From an uncultured Alistipes sp. (GTDB lineage Bacteria > Bacteroidota > Bacteroidia > Bacteroidales > Rikenellaceae), in contig CAKVKI010000138.1 of NCBI GenBank assembly GCA_934754975.1, positions 1-7,156 on the forward strand: a DNA stretch of 7,156 nt, read 5' to 3'. Below are positions 1 to 5,582 of this stretch, in pieces. A program made the position numbers and the translations under genes. Position 1 is the stretch's first letter. Every line of letters starts with the position of its first letter. The notes below the pieces were generated by a model. It ran no database searches and had not been told where the DNA came from. It saw nothing but the letters and a program-made list of their open reading frames with translations.

Positions 1-168
1 AACAAGATGCGGATCAACCGGCAGACCGACACTGAACTGGGCAACGATCCGATGCGGCAGCTCTATAACCTGCGGGAAGATATCGGCGAACGGTGCAATC
101 TGGCCGGGCGGTATCCTGCAAAGGCCGATTCGCTGCACAATAAGCTGGAAAAAATCAAAAGACAATGA
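1..168 (+). CDS. C-terminal end of a sulfatase-like protein (5' end outside the window)
   Basis: Frame 1 is open from the window edge to TGA at 166-168 and encodes 55 residues. The tail contains DPMRQLYNLREDIGERCNLA followed by a YPAKADSLHNKLEKIK-type helix. This matches the usual end of type I arylsulfatases in Bacteroidetes (an 'LYNLxxDxxExxNLA' motif, then a short basic helix). Such enzymes remove sulfate esters from glycans in the periplasm or at the cell surface. The catalytic Cys/Ser maturation motif and the metal ligands lie upstream of the window, so activity and sulfatase subfamily cannot be judged. The stop codon overlaps the start of the downstream phosphoesterase gene (ATGA), so the two genes are almost certainly co-transcribed and translationally coupled. 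A phosphatase or another alkaline-phosphatase-superfamily member with the same tail is possible but less likely. Confidence 0.72.
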   Translation, partial: NKMRINRQTDTELGNDPMRQLYNLREDIGERCNLAGRYPAKADSLHNKLEKIKRQ

Positions 169-1346
169 AAAAGGGTGTTCTGACGTATCTTCTTCTGCTT
201 TGTACAGGATTGCTCCAGGCTGCGCTGCCGGGAGTTAAAATAGATACAGGTCCTTATTTGCAGGCTGTTACCGAGACCGGCTTTGCGGTTGTCTGGACCT
301 CCGACGCCGATGCCGTGGCCTGGGTGGAGGTAGCGCCGGACGACGGCAGCGATTTCTATGCGGCGGAGCGGCCGCGTTACTATCATTCGGAACACGGCAA
401 ACGCATTATCGGCCGTCTGCACAGAGTTCCGGTTGCAGGACTTGAGCCGGGAACCCGTTACCGTTACCGCATCTTCACGCAGGGAATTCTCGAAAACGGC
501 GGCAACAAGGGCGTGATTCCGGGCCGGATCGCAGCCAGCAGGGTCTACAAACACGAACCCTATTATGCGACCACGCTGAATCCCGATAAGGAGTCGATCA
601 GTTTCGCCGTCGTGAACGATATTCACGGCAACGATTCGCTGTTCCGGCTGCTGTTAAGCGATGTAACGGAAGAAAATACCGATTTCGTGGTTCTGAACGG
701 CGATATGACGTCGATGATCGAATCCGAACAACAGCTGTTCGACGGTTATCTGAGATCTGCGGCGGAACTTTTCGCAGGCAATGTGCCGTTCTTTTTCGTA
801 CGGGGCAATCACGAAAACCGGGGCGCTTTTTCCTGCAGCGCTTCCGACTACTTTCCGACTCCGACCGGGCGGTTCTACTATACGTTCCGCCACGGACCTG
901 CATTTTTCGTGGTGCTGGACGGCGGCGAAGATAAGCCCGATAACGATATCGAGTATTCGGGGCTGGCCGACTTCGACCGTTACCGGGCGGCCGAGGCCGA
1001 CTGGCTGAAAGGAGTCGTCGCCAGCGAGGAGTTCCGTCAGGCTCCGCTGCGGATCGTGCTGCTGCATATTCCGCCGCTGCATTACGACTGGCACGGAGGA
1101 CGTGAAATACAGCGGCTCTTTATGCCGCTTTTGCAGGGAGCCGGAGTCGATCTCATGCTCTGCGGCCATCTGCACAAGGCGTTTTACACTCCGGCCGGCG
1201 AAGAAACGTATGATTTCCCGGTGCTGATCAATTCCAACAGGGAAAGCGTACGTGTAAATATCAAAGGCGGAAAAATCGAAGCCGAAATCAAGGACGCCGC
1301 GGGTAAAACCGTCGCCCGGCATACGGTCAGGGCCGGCAGCGAATGA
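165..1346 (+). CDS. Exported calcineurin-like metallophosphoesterase with a purple-acid-phosphatase-like N-terminal domain
   Basis: The protein has 393 residues. Residues 1 to about 20 form a signal peptide (MKKG, a Leu-rich core, then LQAA), so the enzyme is probably periplasmic; there is no good lipobox. Residues about 25-138 look like the FN3-type beta-sandwich that precedes the catalytic domain in purple acid phosphatases (TGPYLQAV, AVVWTSD, GLEPGTRYRYRI). The metallophosphoesterase domain covers about 145-375 with all expected metal ligands: D152 and H154 (NDIHGN), D180 (LNGDM), N215 and H216 (RGNHE), H301 (LLHIPP), H335 and H337 (CGHLH). The first motif is DxH, not DxG, and the Tyr of the GDxxY motif is Ser183, so it lacks the hallmark of true purple acid phosphatases. 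It should hydrolyse phosphomonoesters or diesters; the substrate is unknown. The start at 165 is chosen because it gives the signal peptide and overlaps the sulfatase-like gene's stop by 4 bp. The region before it is A-rich with no strong Shine-Dalgarno, as is usual in Bacteroidetes. Confidence 0.93.
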   Translation: MKKGVLTYLLLLCTGLLQAALPGVKIDTGPYLQAVTETGFAVVWTSDADAVAWVEVAPDDGSDFYAAERPRYYHSEHGKRIIGRLHRVPVAGLEPGTRYRYRIFTQGILENGGNKGVIPGRIAASRVYKHEPYYATTLNPDKESISFAVVNDIHGNDSLFRLLLSDVTEENTDFVVLNGDMTSMIESEQQLFDGYLRSAAELFAGNVPFFFVRGNHENRGAFSCSASDYFPTPTGRFYYTFRHGPAFFVVLDGGEDKPDNDIEYSGLADFDRYRAAEADWLKGVVASEEFRQAPLRIVLLHIPPLHYDWHGGREIQRLFMPLLQGAGVDLMLCGHLHKAFYTPAGEETYDFPVLINSNRESVRVNIKGGKIEAEIKDAAGKTVARHTVRAGSE

Positions 1347-1410
1347 TCTTCTGATTTCAAGCCTACGCCTTTATAAAATTGTCCGTTAATACTTTTGGGA
1401 ACGCCGATTG

Positions 1411-4400
1411 CTATTCGTTTTGCGCGGGACCGGGCGCGTTGTGGAATTGTTCGACATATTCTTTGGGGGTCATGCCGTAGTACTCCTTGAAGCATTTGGT
1501 GAAATAGGAGTGGCTGTTGAAGCCCGATTTGTAGAGTATTTCCGAAATGCGCAGCTCGCCTTTGCAGAGGTATTGCGCCGCGCGTTTGAGTTTGATCGTG
1601 CGGACAAAATCGTTTATCGTCTCTCCGGTCAGGGCTTTTACCTTGCGGTATACGTACTGATAGGAGCTGTCGATGCTTTCGCACAAAGTCTGGATGCTGA
1701 AGTCTGGATTTTCGAGATTCTCCTCGATGACCTTTATCAGTTTCAGGATGAATTTGTCATTTTCGGATTCGATCACGATCTCCGAAGGGCTTGACAGAAT
1801 CCGGTCCCGATAAAGTTTCTGCAATTTGATCCGGGACTCGATAAGCCCTTCGATCCGGGTCGTGAGGGTTTTGACGCTGAAGGGTTTGGATATGAAGGCG
1901 TCTGCGCCGCAGTTGTAGCTTGCGGCCCGGTCGCCCTCATTGCTTTTGGCCGTCAGCATGATCAGCGGAATGTGACTGGTCAGGGGATCCTCTCTGACCA
2001 GCGTACACATTTCGAAGCCGTCCATGCGGGGCATCATCAGGTCCGAAATAATCAGATCGGGATAGACGCGCCGGATCTCCTCCAGCCCCTGTATGCCGTC
2101 TGCGGCCGTGTAGACGTCATAGGTTTGGCCGAGCGTGGCTTTCATAAAATTGAGCATCTGCTCGTTGTCTTCCGCAATGAGGATCTTATACATGCCGTTT
2201 CCCGGCGCGTCGGCCGGAATATGGTCCGGATCCGGGTGTTCGCCGGGCGGAACCTCTTCGGCGGCGTCCGGAAAACCGCTCCTGCAGGGAAGCGTAACCG
2301 TGAAGCGGCTTCCGTCTCCCGGAGCGCTCTCCACTTCGATTTCGCCGCCGTGCAACCTTACGTAATCTTTGGTCAGCATGAGTCCGATTCCCGACCCTTC
2401 GGCCTGTTCGTGGGGAATATTTTCCGTCTGGTAGAACCGGTCGAAAATGCGTGTGTGGTCTTCGCTCCGGATACCGCATCCGGTGTCGTGAATCGTAATG
2501 CGGACGTAATATTGCCCTTCCTGCTCCGTGGTCTCGACGCGCAGGGCGATCCGGCCTCCGTCCGGCGTAAATTTGAAGGCGTTGGAGAGCAGGTTGTAAA
2601 ATACCTTCTCGATTTTGTCGCGGTCGAAGAGCATGTTGATGCAGAAGGGATGCGACTCGAAGGTGTAGTCGATACGGCGCTGCCGGGCGTGGTCGCAGAA
2701 AGTCGCGTATATCTCCTGTCCGAAGGCGGCGATGTCGCCCATGCCGAGGCTGAGTTTCATTTTGTTGCTGTCGATCTTGCGCATGTCCATAATCTGGTTG
2801 ATCAGGCGCAGCAGCCGCTCGGCGTTCTGCTTCATGATCTGCAGCATCTTGCGCTGGCTTTCCGTCGCCGTTTCGAGCAGCGTCTCGATCGGACCGAGGA
2901 TCAGTGTCAGCGGGGTTTTGAATTCATGCGAGATGTTGGTGAAAAAGATCATCTTGGTCTGGTTGATCTCCTTGTAGGTCTCCCGGCGCATGATTTCGAG
3001 CTTAAGTTCCCGAGCCAGCCGGATGCGGATGCGCACCAGATAGACGGCCAGTACGCAGAACGCCGTGAACAGCAGCGTATAGCCGATGTAGGCCGCAGTG
3101 CTGCGCCACCATGCGGGGCTGACGACGATGTCGATCTGCGCAGGCGCTTCGCTCCAGATGTTGTCCGAATTCGCGGCGTTTACGCGGAAGGTGTAACGCC
3201 CCGGCGGAATGTGCGAGTAGGAGGCGTAGCTGTGTTCGCCGTCGGTTGTGATCCACTCCTTGTCGTATCCGTCGAGTTTGTAGTTGTATGAATTTCCTGC
3301 GCCCGTCGCGAAGTTGAGCAGTGCGAAGTCGATGCGGAAGAAATTTTCGTCGTGCCGCAGCCTGATCTGGTCGGAGAAGGTGACGGAATTTTCAAATATG
3401 ACTTTGCCGTTTACTTCGGTGCCGGGCAGAACCGGCGTGTTGTGCAGCCGGAACGAGGTGAGCCGCACGGGATAACGGCGGACGTCGACTTTGATCTCCT
3501 GCGGGTCGAAAGCGATGAATCCCCCGTGGCCGCCGAGATAGATGCGCCTGCCGGCGTTGCAGACGCTGTTGTACTCGATGTCGTTCATCTTCAGCTCCTG
3601 CGAGATGTCGCATGTGATTTTGTAGTTGAGTTCGTAGTCGAACATGATCAGCCAGCTGCCGGTGGCGATCCAGAGTCGGTTCGACTCGTCCGATACGATT
3701 GTGCGCACCGACAGGTGGGGCCCGATGTCGATGCGTTCGAAACTTTTGGTTTCCGGCGCGTAACGGCAGAGCCCGGTGTCGGTTCCTATCCACGTGCGGT
3801 TGAGGGCGTCCGTGTGGATCGAATAGATGCGGTTGCTGACGATGCTGGCTGCGTCGTCCGGATTGTTCTTGTATTGGACAATGGTCTGGGCGGACTTGTT
3901 GTAGCAGAAAATGCCGTCGCTGGTCGAGCCGATCCATATGTTGCCCTGTTTGTCGGGTTCGAAATAGGGAACGTCGCTGTTGTCCGACGATACGAGGTTG
4001 TCGATGATCATCGGCGTAAAGCGCAGGCGCGTAATTTCGCCCGAAGCGCTGCGGTCGGCGCGGATGAAGCAGATGCCGCTGCTGATATTGACGATGATCT
4101 CCCCGTCGTTGTCCTCCTTGATGTCGTAGACGTATTTGAACGAGAAGTTCTCGTCGCCGGTATCGACCCGGCGGAGCGTCGTGCGGTTTTTGTCGAGGTA
4201 GACTACGCCGTTGTTCGTGCCGATCCACATGATGCCGTTCCGGTCCGTAAGGATGCGCTTTATGTTGTTGTGGGGCAGCAGGCTGTTTTTTGTCGTGAAA
4301 TGACGCTTCAGCCGCATGTCGGGGGTGTAGCACATCAGTCCGTTGTTCGTGCCGATCCATATCTCTTCGGGCAGGACGGCGATGTCGGTGATCGTCTCCC

Positions 4401-5496
4401 GTGTGGTGTGCCCTTCGGCGTCGGTGTCGTTGATGTAATGCACGTCGATCGGCCTGCGGTGGCTGTTGCAGCAGGCGACGCCGTAGTTGGTGCCGAGCCA
4501 GACCAGCCCGTTGTCGTCCTGGAAAAGACAGCGTACGATTTGCGTGGGCAGCGAAACGGGATCGGTGATGGAGTTGGCGAAATTCGTGAAACCGCCCGAA
4601 GGGATGTCGAAAACCGAAAGGCCGCTCGATGTCGCAGCGAGGACATGTGTCGCGTCATAGCGCGTCACGTCCCGCACGTCGTTGCTTGCGATGCCGCTGT
4701 TGGCCGTGTCGTAATGGCGTTCCTCACCGGTTTCGGTGTCGAATACGCGCAGTCCTCCGGTTGCGGCGATGTAGAGCGTGTGGGGATCTTCCGGCTGGAT
4801 ATGCAGTCCCGATATCAGGCAGTTGCCGGCTCCCGGCTCTCCTTTCAAAGGTACGGACTTGAATATGCCGCTTTCCGTCTCCCGGCAGTAGAGTCCGTCG
4901 AAGGTGCCGATCCAGAGCCGTCCCGACGAATCTTCGCAGAGGCTTCGGACCTCGTTGTGCATCTTGTCGCGGTCGTAATGGTTGAGTTTGTAGAAATTTA
5001 TCTGGCTGTTCCGGCGGTCTAACCGGATCAGTCCGTCGAGCGTACCGATCCACAGAAAGCCTTTCGAGTCTTCGCAGAAACAGCGTATGCGCAGGTTGCC
5101 CAGCAGGTTGCGGGAGTCGTTTTCCGCCGAAATCCTTTCGAAGTTTTCTTTTTGGGAGTTGTAGACGTTTACGCCTTTCTCCGTGCCGATGAACAACCGG
5201 CCGTCCCGGGTGATGTAGAGACAGTTGATCCACGATGTCGAGAGCGAATTGGGATTCCCCGGTTCGTGCCTGTAAACGTGGAATTCGGTGCCGTCGTACC
5301 GGTTCAGTCCCTCCGCCGTGCCGATCCAGATGAATCCCAGCGAATCCTTTACGATGGCATTGACCATCTGGTGCGAGAGTCCCTGCTGGATGCCGATGCT
5401 TTTGAAGTAAAGTTTCAGTTCATCGCCGGCGCTTCGGGCCCGGGTGAACGGACCGATCAGCAGGAGCAGTAACAGGAGGAGGTTGCGTTTAGACAT
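1411..5496 (-). CDS. Hybrid two-component system sensor kinase/response regulator (HTCS) with AraC-type output
   Basis: The protein has 1361 residues, the normal size for the family. Residues 1 to about 23 form an N-terminal signal with eight consecutive Leu. Residues about 30-670 carry 14 Reg_prop-type blades (recurrent D-x-x-G-x-hydrophobic-WIGT-x-x-GL; for example near 50, 143, 189, 329, 419, 516, 566), fitting two seven-bladed propellers. A Y_Y_Y domain spans about 710-793 and the membrane helix about 801-822. The HisKA domain has H857 in ISHEFKTP. The HATPase has N968/N972, D1004-G1008 (DTGCG) and G1034-G1038 (GSGIG). The receiver has D1110, phospho-acceptor D1152 (SDLMMPRMDG), T1182 and K1204. 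The AraC-type double helix-turn-helix is at about 1250-1350. All catalytic residues are present. In Bacteroidetes these proteins bind glycan fragments in the periplasm and activate neighbouring glycan-use genes. The sensed ligand cannot be read from sequence. Long open frames on the opposite strand are shadows of this gene. Confidence 0.97.
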   Translation of the reverse strand: MSKRNLLLLLLLLIGPFTRARSAGDELKLYFKSIGIQQGLSHQMVNAIVKDSLGFIWIGTAEGLNRYDGTEFHVYRHEPGNPNSLSTSWINCLYITRDGRLFIGTEKGVNVYNSQKENFERISAENDSRNLLGNLRIRCFCEDSKGFLWIGTLDGLIRLDRRNSQINFYKLNHYDRDKMHNEVRSLCEDSSGRLWIGTFDGLYCRETESGIFKSVPLKGEPGAGNCLISGLHIQPEDPHTLYIAATGGLRVFDTETGEERHYDTANSGIASNDVRDVTRYDATHVLAATSSGLSVFDIPSGGFTNFANSITDPVSLPTQIVRCLFQDDNGLVWLGTNYGVACCNSHRRPIDVHYINDTDAEGHTTRETITDIAVLPEEIWIGTNNGLMCYTPDMRLKRHFTTKNSLLPHNNIKRILTDRNGIMWIGTNNGVVYLDKNRTTLRRVDTGDENFSFKYVYDIKEDNDGEIIVNISSGICFIRADRSASGEITRLRFTPMIIDNLVSSDNSDVPYFEPDKQGNIWIGSTSDGIFCYNKSAQTIVQYKNNPDDAASIVSNRIYSIHTDALNRTWIGTDTGLCRYAPETKSFERIDIGPHLSVRTIVSDESNRLWIATGSWLIMFDYELNYKITCDISQELKMNDIEYNSVCNAGRRIYLGGHGGFIAFDPQEIKVDVRRYPVRLTSFRLHNTPVLPGTEVNGKVIFENSVTFSDQIRLRHDENFFRIDFALLNFATGAGNSYNYKLDGYDKEWITTDGEHSYASYSHIPPGRYTFRVNAANSDNIWSEAPAQIDIVVSPAWWRSTAAYIGYTLLFTAFCVLAVYLVRIRIRLARELKLEIMRRETYKEINQTKMIFFTNISHEFKTPLTLILGPIETLLETATESQRKMLQIMKQNAERLLRLINQIMDMRKIDSNKMKLSLGMGDIAAFGQEIYATFCDHARQRRIDYTFESHPFCINMLFDRDKIEKVFYNLLSNAFKFTPDGGRIALRVETTEQEGQYYVRITIHDTGCGIRSEDHTRIFDRFYQTENIPHEQAEGSGIGLMLTKDYVRLHGGEIEVESAPGDGSRFTVTLPCRSGFPDAAEEVPPGEHPDPDHIPADAPGNGMYKILIAEDNEQMLNFMKATLGQTYDVYTAADGIQGLEEIRRVYPDLIISDLMMPRMDGFEMCTLVREDPLTSHIPLIMLTAKSNEGDRAASYNCGADAFISKPFSVKTLTTRIEGLIESRIKLQKLYRDRILSSPSEIVIESENDKFILKLIKVIEENLENPDFSIQTLCESIDSSYQYVYRKVKALTGETINDFVRTIKLKRAAQYLCKGELRISEILYKSGFNSHSYFTKCFKEYYGMTPKEYVEQFHNAPGPAQNE

Positions 5497-5500
5497 GCTA

Positions 5501-5531
5501 CAAATATAAAATTTTTATCCCGCAGCTCAAA
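5501..5531 (-). promoter_or_regulatory. Predicted Bacteroidetes-type promoter of the HTCS gene
   Basis: Read on the - strand, TTTG (5531-5528) is followed by a 19-nt spacer and TATATTTG (5508-5501). This matches the Bacteroidetes -33 TTTG and -7 TAnnTTTG elements at a normal spacing. The -7 element ends only 4 nt before the ATG of the regulator, so transcription would start at or within a few bases of the start codon. The local AT-richness raises the odds of a chance match, but both elements and the spacing fit together. Confidence 0.62.
5506..5518. repeat. AT-rich inverted repeat inside the HTCS promoter
   Basis: ATAAAA and TTTTAT flank a single central T. The repeat lies in the spacer and overlaps the first bases of the -7 element. 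It could be an operator or simply an AT-rich stretch that aids melting. At 6+6 bases made only of A and T, chance is a serious alternative. Confidence 0.3.
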
Positions 5532-5561
5532 ATGCCGGGGCCTGAAAAAGCGCCCCGGCAT
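5529..5561 (-). terminator. Predicted intrinsic terminator of the GLUG-repeat protein gene
   Basis: ATGCCGGGGC (5532-5541) and GCCCCGGCAT (5552-5561) form a perfect 10-bp, GC-rich stem with a 10-nt loop. On the - strand the stem is followed by three T residues (5531-5529), and the last stem base is also T. The hairpin begins 21 bp past the stop codon at 5583, which is the usual place. The short T tract means termination may be incomplete. On the + strand there is no T tract directly after the stem, so it should act mainly for - strand transcripts. Confidence 0.72.
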
Positions 5562-5582
5562 CCTGAAAACTGTTTGGTCGTT

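Noticed and set aside
654..1322. A 222-codon - strand open frame inside the phosphoesterase gene
   Set aside because: The + strand frame has a signal peptide and every metal ligand of a known family, while the reverse frame has no family features.
1972..3291. A 439-codon open frame on the + strand opposite the kinase and receiver regions
   Set aside because: Same cause: it is the complement of conserved HisKA, HATPase and receiver codons, and it shows no recognisable motif or plausible start signal.
3352..5022. A 556-codon open frame on the + strand opposite the regulator
   Set aside because: It is antisense to the propeller-coding part of a clearly real gene. Its product is a low-complexity mix rich in Val, Asp, Arg and Ala with no domain, as expected from the mirror of GC-rich codons.
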